This document shows, piece after piece, positions 1 to 12,006 of a stretch of DNA of 26,680 nt (position 1 is the stretch's first letter; each line of letters opens with the position of its first letter). Position numbers and translations under genes: made by a program. The stretch is from Saccoglossus kowalevskii (taxonomy: Eukaryota; Hemichordata; Enteropneusta; Harrimaniidae). Under the pieces are notes generated by a model. That model ran no database searches. It was not told the DNA's origin and saw only the letters and a list, made by a program, of their open reading frames with translations. Where the stretch lies: contig NW_003119938.1 of the NCBI RefSeq assembly GCF_000003605.2, positions 86,056-112,735 of the forward strand, in the 5' to 3' direction.

Positions 1-200
1 GGCAAATGTAAACACATGATGGTTCATGGGATACTAACTAAAATAGCACAAACTGGGGAGTGATCTATAAAGTAAATACGAGTTACATAATCAAGGGTGG
101 AAGTGAGCTAGCTGACTGATAAAAGTCAATGGAGTGGGAGACAAAGAGTGCACATTTCGGTGCGTTAACATACAATTACAAATGTTTTGTAATAGTCACA

Positions 201-412
201 TTAAAATAGGAGTATAAATATTGTATTAAAATAGGAGTATAAATAGTATGAATAGGAATATAAATAGTATGAATAGGAGTATAAATAGTATGAATAGGAG
301 TATAAATAATATGAATAGGAGTATAAATAGTATGAATAGGAGTATGAATAGTATGAATAGGAGTATAAAAAGTATGAATAGGAGTATAAATATTGTATTA
401 AAATAGAATATA
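201..412. repeat. 21-bp AT-rich minisatellite
   Basis: About nine diverged copies of aataggagtataaatagtatg in tandem, with slightly longer units (ttgtattaaaataggagtat) at both ends. Each unit contains a TATAAATA word, which here is a by-product of the repeat rather than promoter evidence. Confidence 0.85.
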
Positions 413-1376
413 AACAGGAGTCATTGTACCTAAAAGTACAAACATGACTGGGTTATGTTGACTGTCACTTGTGCATCCCTAACAGGAAATGTTAATCCAA
501 TTATTTGTTCTCTGATTGCATGGTTCTGGTGATTGCATATGTAAATTGAAATGATTGAATTGATGTCAGGTCTCAAAGATTGTGAAGTGGTTGCGCAAAA
601 TTTTGATAAAACTGAGAGTATAAATGTAGAAAGTGAAATTGAAAAATTCTAACACCATTGACACGTATAACAAAGCCATTTCAAATTTTTCTACAAATAT
701 TTATAAATTTCATAATTTATATGAGAGATTTTCAATAACATTGGAAAGCTTTCAAATGATGTCATCAGGCACTGTGATTGGCTGGTTATATTCAACTGCC
801 ATTGTAACTTATTAAACCTTCATAAAAATAAGGGAAATGGGTTTGTTGTGTTGATATAGTGTTTTCAACTGTCTTGCAATGTGAATTGGTTGCTATGTTG
901 TGTGAGACTCACAAAATGGCACACACTATTATCTAGTGTCCTATTTTCAAAATTAAGACCCCATTTAGCGGCCATCTTTAATTTGGTTGCTATGTTGTGT
1001 GAGACTCATCATCACACACTCAGGCAATTATAATGATGTTCTTTCTAATAATTATAATAATAATTGGAATAATATTCCCATTTGGGATCTAGACAACAAT
1101 ACAATAAAGTTTGAGTAAAAAAGTATTTAAAGTAAGTAGTTTTAAAGTATTTACGAACTGACCATGCAGTTCCAATATAGATGTACATATACTGAATTTA
1201 TACAAGCTTTAAGTTGAAAGAATCACTTAGCTGTAACTATCTTTAATGCAATCTTCTACTTTAGTGAATAATCAGGTATCCTTCCATCATAATTTTAATA
1301 CTGAACGTGACAGCGGGATTGTCATCTTCATAGAAACTAACATTCTCCCTGTGGAAAAGACTGACATGACATGTAG
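413..1376. other. No gene recognised
   Basis: AT-rich sequence with no supportable exon. A direct repeat of about 27 bp (ttggttgctatgttgtgtga and on) occurs near 886-912 and again near 983-1009, each just before a CA-rich stretch. The short open frame at 633-815 has no family resemblance or splice support. Confidence 0.5.
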
Positions 1377-1753
1377 TCTCAGGGGATGGAGCTACATCAA
1401 AGAATGCTATATTGCTTGAATGAACACCACTGTGTATTTCTATGGTCTCTGCGTGAGCTGCTGTGGAACGCCCGTCAAGGAGCTGGTGAAAACAGCTGAA
1501 GTCAAGAAAACAGCTGAAGTCAAGAAAACAGCTGAAGTCAAGAAAACAGCTGAAGTCAAGAAAACAGCTGAAGTCAAGAAAACAGCTGAAATTCAAATAT
1601 GAGATCACCAATTTTATACATGTTGCATGTGTAGGGGTAATCTTGTTACACTGTTAAGTAGAGTCTTGACAACTAGTCCAAAGTCTATTTTTTTAAAGAG
1701 TTTTCGTCCATTCTTTTCATCGGTTGCCAGGTGGTGATAATACCCGGATGCTT
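1377..1753. repeat. Dispersed repeat family A, copy 1
   Basis: This block aligns by eye, with short indels, to 7151-7448 on the same strand. Shared words include caccactgt, tgtatttctatgg, gagctgctgt, gagctggtgaaaacagct, atcttgttaca and the end ggttgc-agg-gtga-aatac. Copy 1 alone carries the expanded 18-bp minisatellite. On the minus strand parts of it stay open, and copy 2 shows similar but stop-interrupted residues (STAAH--PIEIH), so the family may derive from coding sequence I do not recognise. Confidence 0.7.
1489..1596. repeat. 18-bp minisatellite in repeat family A
   Basis: Five perfect tandem copies of aaaacagctgaagtcaag start at 1489, 1507, 1525, 1543 and 1561, followed by one degenerate copy at 1579. 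Copy 2 of the host repeat has the unit only once, so the array is a later expansion. Read on the minus strand each unit is ctgttttcttgacttcag-like, that is a pyrimidine run ending in CAG. Confidence 0.92.
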
Positions 1754-2900
1754 GCTTTCGAGAATAAGGTGATTGCGAAGTATTAAAGTTTTGAATCACA
1801 GCGTCTGAGAGAGTAGACATACTAGCCTTTAGGGTAGATACGGAATAAGATGAAAACATACCGGCTCAGTTGGTTCAATGAATTTGAAGACATTACCGCT
1901 AACGTTACAGCTGAATTCACCATAACTCTTGAGTGGGAGCTTTCATTATGGTCTTAAATCGAGCATTGAATTCAATTTTGTATAACATTCTCTTCTCTAC
2001 ATGTGGCAGATTTCATCAATGTAAGAGCAAAAAGATCCCCTTCCATCGGAATATTGTTAATATATATCTAGCCGTACTAATCAGTTGTCCATTGGTTTAA
2101 TCTTAAAGTTGGAAAGTCGTCAGCTGCGCATGCGGCAATTGGCCATAGCTTGCCGTTGTTTACAAAAATATGCCTTGTCTTGGCGTTTTTAGCATGTGTT
2201 GTCTTCTCTTGGGACTCAATTCCTGCACATTTACAGATGACGACCCCTTTTGCTTTAATTTTCATAACTATACACAGTAAAACAACAAACCTGAGAACAA
2301 ATATAGGAAAATATAAAAAATGACAAAATAATTGCATTTGACCATTTCAAAACAAATGACTGTAAATTGTTTCTTTTTTCCTTTGAATGACATAATATTT
2401 ATGTATATTTGTATAATTTTTTAGAAAATTTTTGTTCAAATGGACATAATTTGTTATTGGTAACATTTCTTGATCAATTCTTGGAAAAATTATGCAAAAA
2501 TTTTATGGGTTTTAAAATTGTGAATTGTGACAAAAGTTTGGCACTCATTGGTTAAGAAAAGCTGTATTCCAAATTCTATTTGTTAATAACATTTATTTTT
2601 TAGGTCATGGCCAATTTTTATATTACAGATTTTTAAAAGTGTATTTCTGTCAGATGCGTAACATTCACATTTAAGAATTGTTTACAGATTCTGTTTTTTT
2701 CACACAGAATTTTTAGTCTATATCTCCTTCCCAGTATAATTTCCCAATTAAGATCACTATTAGGTGAAATTGAGAAAGTTATATTGATTTATGATAAACT
2801 TTAATTTTGTCTAGTCAGTCTTCAAACTTGTTTGTTTCCTTCACCTTTATCTTTGGGACAGTGAGTCATTTGCTATTTTCCAATATACACCATCAGACAT
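1754..2900. other. No gene recognised
   Basis: AT-rich intergenic-looking DNA. A minus-strand open stretch at 2077-2337 contains a somewhat protein-like segment (ESQEKTTHAKNAKTRHIFVN), but no family, start context or conserved copy supports it. Nothing else is recognised. Confidence 0.4.
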
Positions 2901-3082
2901 TCTTGCCCAAAATTTTGTATTTTTTCTAAATTTTTTCAATATTTTTGGGAATGACCCCTAATTTTGGAGTCAATATATAATTCGGCTATTTTTGTCCCAA
3001 TTTTCTGAGGAAATATGCAGACTAAGCGGAACTATTTTGTGAATTTGTGATGAAAAATGGGGAACTGGTGGTTAAAAGATTA
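2901..3082. repeat. Dispersed repeat family B, copy 1
   Basis: Aligns by eye with 8835-9045. It shares ttgcccaaa near the start, aatatttntgggaatga-ccctaatttt, tttttgtcc-aat-ttctga, and the block attttgtgaatttgtgatga followed by aaaatggg-aactggt. Divergence is substantial, so this is an old copy. Confidence 0.7.
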
Positions 3083-6000
3083 ATAGCATTTGAAAATTGA
3101 AATATTCCCTTCACATTTTGGATTTGGTTTGGATTTGTAAATAGTTCATCGGTTGTTTGTTAAAATTGTTTTTGACTTACGAGTTACTATTGGACTGTCT
3201 CTTAAATTTACCATCATGGATTGTGAGATTAATGTAGTGGCCATCTTTGCTTGCTTGTACAACATACATGTACATGTGGATGTGATAATACAAGTCACAT
3301 TATGACAAGTAAATTGATTAGCATCAGTCATCATTTTATCCTAATTCTACCGACATGTATTCTCACAGGTTCCTTCAATATTAATATCCTTTGAACAGTT
3401 TTTTTTTCTCTGCAAAATTTTAATTTTCATGTATTTTCTCATGATTTCTTTGGTAATTTTAGGCCATAGTACTCTTAGTTCCCCACTAGTTATGGATGCA
3501 TAGTGATCCAAAACTTTTGAAAAAAGTAAAAACTATGCAGGTTGATTTCAGAAAATAAGACAAAAGCGCTTATCACGATAACAAGTTCTTACTAAAAATA
3601 GAAATGATGTAATCACAGAATGTTGAACAGTGCGTGAAAGAGCAAATTAAAACGTGTGCAGACGATAACATTTTTAATCTTGTGATTTTCAGTGATTTGC
3701 TGTGAGTCCTATAAAAGTTTATTGTTGAAACCTTCAAACAATTATTTCAACGTCACTTCAGTAAAAATACATTTGCTATCCAAGAATTTGTTTATTGGTT
3801 TATTTGTCTGAATTGAACGTCAGAAGACATGATGCTTATAAATTACATCATTTCAAACAAATGCTGTTTTTAACTGTACGTTGGTGCTAAAAACGTGAAT
3901 TTCTGATTATATATTCAAAACTGAAGATTTGTCTATCTGAATGCGCCGCTTAAGACAATGGCAGGAGATATGACCCCCTGTGTTAGCATGAGAAAGCGTG
4001 AGATCTCGTGGCATAAATACTGTAAAATGATACTCACTTAACATACATTAATTATGTCATATTCAAAATTGTCTTATGAAGATACTTTTCAATATGTTGT
4101 GATTTTGTTGGATTAGTTTAGTTAGTTATTCAGTAGAAAGTACTCATACATTATGGTTTGGCAAATACTTTGCCAGTAGCCAATGGCAAATTTTGGTTAG
4201 ATTTGACTATAATAAATATTACTTTCACCATTAATGGTAATTTCAAACTATAAATTATTATACGAAAATTGGCATCATTTGAAAGCTTGTCATCAGCCAC
4301 AGGAATGTGAAATAATCATCAGGAAAACATTTTGCTTGATATGAAGTTTATGTCGCAGTAACACATTTTACTTTTCAATTTGTTGACAAATTTGTGATTT
4401 TTCATTCCTCCTCATGTGCGAAGTGGTGACACCAGTTTAAAATTGGCTTCGAAAAAAAAAAGTAGTATCAAGCAATGTGGCTGAAGCTAAGAGGAAGTCA
4501 AGGTATAAGCACATGCATTCCATGTATTGAATAAAAAGACAACTCAACTGCTTAAAATAATGCACTTGTTTGAAATATTATAACATTAACCAAAATCTCA
4601 CAAATGCAAATGCATTCTGAACCAAAAAGCATTTTTGCTTTTGCTTAATAATTTTGAATAAATAATTTTTATGTATATTCATCGAATGCTAAATTGAAAG
4701 CCAATCTGATCTAAATAGCTACACTGTCTGATGTTCAAGGTCATCAGTTCATGAAAATGAATTTTTTTCTTGTTATTACACATGACAAAAAAAAATAATG
4801 TAACTTTGTTATAATTAAATTTAAAAGAGTAATAAATAAGTCAGAGAAAGTGAACATTCTTCTGTTGATCTTTGACTTTTAATCTCTGTTGCTAAGTAAC
4901 ATACTGTAATCATTGGTACTTTACTGTCTGTTTGGATTAAATTTAATGGATACCATTAACAGGATGTCACCACCGAAATTGAAATTATTGAATTCTAGTT
5001 TGAAGAAGCATGAGTTGTACGTGTTGTTTACATGTAACCATAGCGATTTTGTGAAAGTAACCCGCATTGATTGTGGTTGTCATGACTATAGTGACATCAG
5101 TGATTAGGAAATGAAAGATATAGAATAGTCTTTATTTCAATGTCGTCTATACTTAAACTCATTCGATAGTGTGAAAAAAAAAAGCCTTTCTATAACCCTC
5201 ATATCTGCTTGCTGTTGAAGACCTTTTCAAAGTGAGATGAGATGTCTGAATGAGCATTTTATGTCTGTTATCTTTATGAAGGTGAGATTCTCAATCTCAG
5301 TGGTGACGGATAAATGTCTTTGATGTCAGTTGAGAGGCACTGAAAGTTATGTGACATGGCCGTTGCATGAGTTTGAAATCCCATCTTTCACGTTTTTTTT
5401 TATCTCTGTTTATATGTAATATGTAAAAATAATAGGATTCAAATTTGGCGACGAAAGAAAATAAGTTAGTTTTATTTCTTTGAATCTAAAATTACATTTC
5501 TGGCATATAGCAATATACAGCACTAAAAGGCAGAAAGCTTAAGGGGAAAAACCAAACCTGAAAACAGAACTGTGACAAATCGATAAAGAACACAAAAAAA
5601 ACATGATACTAACACTAAAACGAGAGAAAAACGAGCTAGCATGACAACAAGTAAAAAATTGGGTGGGTGGGAAAATAACAGAAATGATCAGTGTGCGATG
5701 TAAACAATACATGTAAGCAGAACGGCGCGAATGAGCTACAATAACCATGCGCAGTGGAGAAATGAAACAAACGAACAAAGCATATGCAAATGAATAATTA
5801 ACAATTTTGAACTGCTTACAAAATACAACAATTAATCGAACAAGGATATAGTAAATATGTTACAGTGGATATGTCCAAATATAGATCACCTGTTTAAAAG
5901 ATGAATTTGATGTTGCAGGAATTGTTACTAATTAATAAATTTACTAGTTTGTGAAGGTAAAATAGAATATAAAGCTGAAAAGCATAAACTTCTGGTTGAC

Positions 6001-6199
6001 GTAGCGTCATAGTGTTAGTCACTGCTCTACATATGTGTATAATAAGTCATTTATGAACAACAACATTCAAGTATAATGTGAGTTGATTAGTCTATTTATG
6101 ATTTACATCAGCATGTTGGTTGGCAAAAATCACTCTATGCCTGTCTGTATATTGAATTTGTTCAAAATCTATTGATTATAGAGGGTTTTTCTTTTTTGA
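3083..6199. other. No gene recognised
   Basis: About 3.1 kb of AT-rich DNA. Short open frames at 3146-3334, 4913-5107 and 5539-5778 look like chance: low-complexity composition, no splice-bounded exon and no recognisable domain. Several homopolymer A and T runs are present. I found no duplicated block above about 30 bp here. Confidence 0.4.
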
Positions 6200-6525
6200 C
6201 TCCTGTGTGCAAAGCACACAATTAGTGTGTATGTATGTGTGTATTTGTCTGCCTTTTCAACTGATATTTCAAGAACCATATGTTGGTTATTAATGAAACT
6301 TGATGCATAGATGCTCTGGACTAATGTGAAGATTTGATTAGGTTTTACTTAATTTGCATGATAATTATAATTTTTAGCTGTTTTATGACTATTCCACTGA
6401 TATCTACTCATTGGATTTTCATGAAACTTAATTGGTACATAGATGCTCTGGGACAATGTACAGATTTGATTTTTTGCATATTAATTACCTAATTTGCATA
6501 ATTATTTTTTGTTGGCTTCACAGAT
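6200..6525. repeat. Internally duplicated interspersed repeat
   Basis: A short hairpin (tgtgtgc aaa gcacaca, near 6204-6220) and a TG-rich tract are followed by two diverged tandem units of about 136 bp, starting at 6261 and 6397. Both read ctgatat-t-ca, then atgaaactt, cataGATGCTCTGG, a-aatgt-agatttgatt and taatttgcat. The pattern is typical of a dispersed non-coding repeat in marine invertebrates. Confidence 0.6.
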
Positions 6526-7150
6526 ACGATCAGTTTAATAATGAAAAACATACATATTGATTATCAAATTATTATTAGCCATTTTCTGCTATCGCAAAAA
6601 ATCAGATTTAAATTGAGCTTGTTGTAGAGGTGCTCTGGAATAAGTTAGACTGACACAATTAATGTAAAATCTATTATTATAAACTTCAATAACGGGATCA
6701 CACTGTTTTCATGTTGTACATCTCAAATATTAGTGCCAAGCTTCTTGTTTGAAAGGATAATAAATTTTTAATATGTCTCCAATACTCTCAGCATACAGGA
6801 GTTCTTTCTAGCCTTTCTTTGATTTTGTACTGTCAAATCAATCAGTGTATATACATGACTAAAAGATGTTAAACACTGCCTTGAGGAGCATCAGTATTGA
6901 CCATATATTATAAAGACCATTAAACCAGACAAAATATTGAATCACCATTTTCATGACAGATACACACATTTTCCTGAAAGATTAATTATAACCTAGATTT
7001 GCAATAAAGGCTTTTGAAATATTGATTTGATACAGACACAATATTGATTTCGTAACGTTGTTGCTTTAATGAATACATCGTGCTGTATACTTGCATGATT
7101 GATGTCAATCTGTTTGGATTGAATGAGTCTGATTTAATAACAGATGTATT

Positions 7151-7448
7151 CTCTGGGGCGAAGCTGCATCACAGAACGTTCTATGTTGCTAAGACGTGCA
7201 CCACTGTACCATGTATTTCTATGGGCTCTTCATGAGCTGCTGTAGAACACTGTTTTAAGAGCTGGTGAAAACAGCTAAAATTGAGAAAACATTACAACTC
7301 AATTTCGAGGGTATCCTGAACAACCAAATTTATATATATTGCAAATGTAGGTGTTATCTTGTTACATTATTCAACAGAGTCTCAACAAGTTTTCTAAAGG
7401 TTTTCACCTGTGTGATGGTTGCTAGGCAGTGAAAATACTCAGATGTTC
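7151..7448. repeat. Dispersed repeat family A, copy 2
   Basis: The counterpart of 1377-1753 on the same strand, with the 18-bp unit present once (gaaaacagctaaaattgag) instead of expanded. It ends at gctaggcagtgaaaatactc, where similarity to copy 1 stops. Confidence 0.7.
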
Positions 7449-8008
7449 ACTACCAGATGTCCACGATCTCACAGGAGATGAATTTTGTTGTAGTGAACGT
7501 ATACGCATTTCACTGGGGGTGACTTTCTCGAAATTCCATCTTCGCAAATGTCCAGATGAAATCAGAAAGTTAAGAAATGACACTGGAGACCATATCTTGG
7601 TTGAGAGTAGAATGGGTGTGAGCCACTGTCAAGTGTTTGGCCAAAACATGCTTCGTGATGTGAGTCGCAGATTTGATTCACATCATGAGGAGATTAGCAC
7701 TTGTTAGAGGCCAGTTACCACTGGTATCCACCCGATCCTCATCACAGATACCAGTTCCGTGCATACTGTATGACTCTAATTACAAAGAATGGCAGCGTGT
7801 TAGCCGAGTGGTGCCCGCAAGCACAGTAATGACAATGAAATGCAGATACAAGTTGATAGAATGCAAAAAATTGAATGCTTGAATTATGAGGTAGCAGGTA
7901 GGCAGATACCTTGAAGACAGGTTCAGGATATTTGCTGACTATGCTAAGGCAAAGTGGGATACAAGAAAGCTTGATGATTGCATGGCAAGTACATGTAAGA
8001 TTAGGTAA
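7429..8008 (+). pseudogene. Possible decayed coding region, unrecognised
   Basis: Three consecutive plus-strand open stretches in different frames follow one another directly after repeat copy A2: 7429-7707, 7673-7882 and about 7894-8007. Their translations look more protein-like than neighbouring DNA, for example CILYDSNYKEWQRVSRVVPA in the second and RYLEDRFRIFADYAKAKWDT in the third. Local GC is higher than in the surroundings. I recognise no family. A frameshifted relic of a gene or mobile element would give this pattern, but chance is not excluded. Confidence 0.2.
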
Positions 8009-8774
8009 ATGACTGTCACGAGAGCATGAGCATAGAATATGCTAATGCATGTGAATGGAAATTGCACAGGCGAGGTGTATGAGATGGAAGGTCACATACA
8101 TATGAATGGTGGCACACTTTGATGTCATGTGCAGGGGATTAGGACTGAGGTGTCGTTGCCCAGCATTAACACTACACTTATATGTTATCATGCTATTAAC
8201 ATTTCCACAAAATTTTTTATTTTTACTCTTTATTGATACTAAAGGTCACTGATGTGGTGGATCTTATGCATGTGACTTAATTCTGAGGGCCGTGTTCGAC
8301 AACGTAAATAGGAGATTATTTTACGGTGATTGGTTGCGTTAAATGCGAAGTAATAATAATAGGTTGTCTGGAGTTACTTTACACTCTGTCACTCATTGCA
8401 TCTTGGGATAATATCAAAACAAATCATAGTCACATGAATCAATCACAGCTTGGGAAATAACAAAAACAAATTTAAAGTACACAGACAAATTCACATACAT
8501 ATTCAAAAGTTCAACTAACTGAAAGAAGATTAACCAACGTCTAAATAAATGTCGTATTTCACAATATGATTCTTCAGAACTGTAGAATATGTAGAATGCA
8601 TAAAAATGTGATACTCAATGGAAAAAATGTGCTGAATGATGGCTGTTGCCATGACAGCAATAACAAATATGGAGGTATGCATTTGTATTGCCATTTTATT
8701 AGAATTGGTAAGCAAATAGATCCATCAATGTGTCTTCAGATGACATTATGCTTACATAATGAACCTCAGTTTTG
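8009..8774. other. No gene recognised
   Basis: AT-rich DNA without a supportable exon. The open frame at 8566-8892 runs into repeat family B and is therefore discounted. Confidence 0.4.
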
Positions 8775-9097
8775 TAAGTTATCAAATTTGTATTACTCTG
8801 AAGTCAAGAAAGTCATTTTCACCACCAGGCATTATCGCCCAAATCTTTCTGCACTTTTTTCTTATATCAATATTTCTGGAAATGAGCCCTAATTTTGCAG
8901 CCAACAGACAAAATTTGAGTAAATTTTCAGTTTTTACTCAAAAATATTTTTTTTTGTCCTAATCTTCTGAATGAAAGTTCAAACTATAAACAGGATTATT
9001 TTGTGAATTTGTGATGAAAAATGGGAACTGGTAGTGAAAAGGATAAAGAATAAAACAGTGCCCTCATATGGTAAATAGCACCCCCAAACAACTATCT
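8775..9097. repeat. Dispersed repeat family B, copy 2 (longest)
   Basis: The left part (gttatcaaattt-tat-a-cc/ctctgaagtcaagaaag) recurs at 10074-10111. The middle matches 2901-3082. The right end (aataaaacagtgccctcat-tggtaaatag, then c-cccccaaac) recurs at 10138-10178. The element is therefore about 320 bp, with copy 1 lacking the ends and copy 3 lacking the middle. Confidence 0.72.
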
Positions 9098-10063
9098 TAA
9101 AAAATTGTGATATTTATTTTATTACTGTCATGTTATTCTGTGTAAATTTATTTCAAATTTCTTTCACCGTTAAATGGTCTTTCTTAGATTCAGGCAACAT
9201 TTCCTGGTAAAGATGACCTTACATTTGCTTTATCCTTTATAGTTCACTCAATTGGATGGATATTGATCCAATTATATTTTATGATTGTATCAATAAATGT
9301 AATTATAAATTTATCACTATCTGGCATTTGCAGTTTCTCCCTAAGTGAGATTGTCAGTTGGAGTTCTGGGTCAAGTTCATGTGCGAGTGCTTTTATACTA
9401 GTATCTGTTATAATTGTGGACAATGTTAAGAGTAGTTTGCTACCGCAAAAACTTTAAAAAAATATATCACAGTAAATCATAAAAAAATGTTGCGTAATGA
9501 TTCACATACATGCAAGTGATTCATATTTAAAGTTTTTATGGAGAAAGAAAGATGTGTTTTCAAGAAAATATAAGCAAAATACTCTGAAAAGCAGCCATTT
9601 TGGAACATTATCCATCAGAAACGCAGATAACTTATACTAATATTCAAAATGCTCCAATATTTTGGGACAGCCATATGTAACCCTTCATAAAACACTAGAT
9701 ACCTTTATTTAGCATAAATCACAGAACAAAATTTCGACATATGATGGAATGTTTCCCCCAATAAGAACAAATTGTAAACTACTCAAAACATGTTTGGTGA
9801 TCATATAATTTAATTTCAGAATTTTGAACATTACAGTGATTTACCCAAACCCACTCGCTCGACTTAGAGGATTTCTGGATATGTTTCTTGTAGGTAGAAA
9901 ATTACCTTAATCCTTATAGAGGCAAAGTTGAATTTTAAAGCTAGTCACAAAATTAAACTTAATTTTCAAAAAATATGGTCTAAAGCTGTAGACAACGTAA
10001 GGTCAAATTCTAGAAAAAAAGAAAAAAAAAACACCTAAATTTTTGCAGGAAACATGGCCTTCA
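9098..10063. other. No gene recognised
   Basis: AT-rich DNA. The 64-codon open frame at 9263-9457 has a hydrophobic, Ser-rich translation, but no start context, domain or splice support. Confidence 0.4.
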
Positions 10064-10178
10064 AAGGCGTGACAAAGTTATCAAATTTATATAACCCTGA
10101 AGTCAAGAAAGACATGTACTTTATTAATTTCTTAAACAATAAAACAGTGCCCTCATGTGGTAAATAGCGCCCCCAAAC
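10064..10178. repeat. Dispersed repeat family B, copy 3 (internally deleted)
   Basis: It joins the left end of family B (aagttatcaaatttatataa, gaagtcaagaaagac) directly to the right end (aaaacagtgccctcatgtgg, taaatagcgcccccaaac), missing about 210 bp of the middle. It abuts the MITE at 10181. Confidence 0.7.
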
Positions 10179-10180
10179 TA

Positions 10181-10322
10181 CTGTGAAATACTTTATTTTA
10201 GCTGGAATTAATCACTGATTTTTGATATGTTGAGTGTAAAATATAGAAAAAAAATTAAAGTATTTTTGCTGGATTTTATTTTCATTGAATCATCCCTTCA
10301 GCGAAAATAAACTATTTTACAG
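10181..10322. mobile_element. MITE family C, copy 1 (TA-flanked, Tc1/mariner-like)
   Basis: A 142-bp element. The left end ctgtgaaatactttatttta and the right end aaataaactattttacag are inverted repeats with two or three mismatches. It is bounded on both sides by TA (10179-10180 and 10323-10324), the usual target duplication of Tc1/mariner elements. It has no coding capacity. Superfamily assignment rests only on the TA and is tentative. Confidence 0.75.
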
Positions 10323-10468
10323 TATTGAAGATTGGCATAATCTCTTTGTTGGTTTATGTTTTCTAACTATAATTTTCTTTTTGTTTGACAGCATTGAATG
10401 ACATCATTTTTGAGTCAGATTGTAATAAAAAGTTGTTTTGGGGGGAGTCTTAATCCTTTTGACTGAAA

Positions 10469-10568
10469 ATGCAAAGTTGCGTTTATTGCATAAAGCTAGG
10501 GAGTCTAAAATGCAAAGTTACATTTATTGCATAAAGCTAGGGAGTATAGATGCAAAGTCACATTTCTT
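10469..10568. repeat. About 41-bp tandem repeat, 2.5 copies
   Basis: Units starting atgcaaagt at 10469, 10510 and 10550 share ttattgcataaagctaggga. The third is truncated. Confidence 0.8.
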
Positions 10569-11141
10569 CGTGTATCATGTTTTTGATTGCACGATATAAA
10601 GAAGCAATAAACTTTAATTATTAACGTCGTTTTTTCATAACAAAATTCAGGTCACGACCACTTATACTACATTTAATAGGTTGATTATCGAAGCTGTACA
10701 CTCATTATTTGTATCGGGAGTAATTTGAATAATTGAAGAGTATTTTTAGACTATCATCATTTCCATGGCAATATATTGTTAGTGTATAGTATTTCCATAG
10801 CAACTGGTGTTTTCATTCAGTAATATCAATGTATGAATCTAATCCATATGGACACTGCCATATTTTGGTTATTTATTCATAATTGGTAATTTCATTTCAA
10901 TGTAATTTTTTTTTAAATTAGCTCACGTGACATATGACCTCTTGGTGGCAGTATTGTTGATTAAATATTGAACAGGTGCCATAGGTGTGTTCGATGCCGC
11001 AATACGTAAAATACATTGTCAGTTTATATAAAATTCAACCACAACAAATTGTAAATTGGGGAGGGGAGTGTTTCATTATGTAAACCTTTTTTTTTACTTT
11101 CCCACCAGCTTTAATAATAATAATCTTAACAAACATCAATT

Positions 11142-11583
11142 TTTAGCTCCGCTGTCAACTTTGTCAAGCTGAGCTTATCATATGAGTGATTGTCGGTCGT
11201 CGTCCGTGTCAATGTTTTACTTTTTCGACTTCTTCTTGAAAACTACAAGCCTGAATGCTTTGATACTTGGTGTATATGTACGTTGGGTAGACCTCTCTTA
11301 GATTTGTTCATTTCATGATGATATCTTCAATTCTCTAATAATTTTGGTGAATATTTTTGTCATTTTTGATAAAAAGTGATATTTTCGACTTCTTGTTGAA
11401 AACCGCAAGTCCAATTCCTTTATTATTACAATACATATATAGGTACTACATGTGAACCTCTCTCAGATTTGTCCCATTGCCCTGATACTATACATATTGT
11501 TCATTTTCTAATGATATCTTCTGTTCTTTAATTGAAATATGCATTGCTAACAACGGAGCTATCTCAGCCGACAGGCTGCTTGT
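11142..11583. repeat. Interspersed repeat with two internal units and short inverted ends
   Basis: Two diverged tandem units near 11218-11334 and 11380-11530 share ttcgacttctt-ttgaaaac, cgcaag/cctgaat, gtagacctctct-agatttg and atgatatcttc. The left border holds agctccgctgt and the right border acaacggagct, an imperfect inverted pair. A tggtcgtcgtccgtg-like GTC/GTCC tract lies near 11190. Confidence 0.6.
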
Positions 11584-12006
11584 TTTATTTTTACTGAGAT
11601 GTGTCCATGATGTTGGGATATAATGGCAATAGTACTTTATCATATCTTTAAATTTAACTCAGAAGAAATGTGTATTAAATGTGAGAATGAAAAATTGTGT
11701 CTTCACAGATATTATTTAGGGTGCGTTTTAATCAAGCATCGTGCCATCTTTACAAACATGCCTCATATCACAATGTAAGCTGTTTAACCTTAACTTGTTG
11801 GGCTAAACCATTTTAGGAGGGAGGGAGGGAGGGTGCAAGAAATTGGAATACAATTCAAAGGTCATTATAAATTTACTTCTCTTAGTGTTATAGTTTGTTT
11901 ATTCAGTTGACCAACAGGAACAAATTTCCCAATTACAGGTTTTGCAACAAACAAACAACCTAACAAGACAAACTACTAATAATACTTAAAACACCACAAC
12001 AATTAA

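Larger units (their letters stand above)
1261..1859 (-). pseudogene. Possible relic coding sequence, minus strand, unrecognised
   Basis: Two open stretches on the minus strand, 1859-1614 (opening with ATG) and 1611-1261, flank the minisatellite. Neither matches a family I know. The homologous block at 7151-7448 keeps similar residues (LATI-----F-KLVETLLNNV against LVVKTLLNSV) but has stops. A shared, partly protein-like frame in two copies suggests a decayed coding element. Chance open frames within a repeat are an equal possibility, because a splice that would join the two parts here would remove an intron of only about 36 bp. Confidence 0.2.

Noticed and set aside
201-412. Multiple TATAAATA words as a promoter cluster
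   Set aside because: Each comes from the 21-bp minisatellite unit, and no gene starts nearby.
7801-7811. tRNA A-box-like tagccgagtgg, as in tRNA-Ser/Leu or a tRNA-derived SINE
   Set aside because: No acceptor stem, anticodon arm or properly spaced B box. The nearest ggttca is about 110 bases downstream.
7887-7905. let-7-like sequence tgaggtagcaggtaggcag
   Set aside because: It matches let-7 at 12 of the first 13 bases, but the downstream 80 bases contain no complementary arm, so no precursor hairpin can form. Treated as coincidence.
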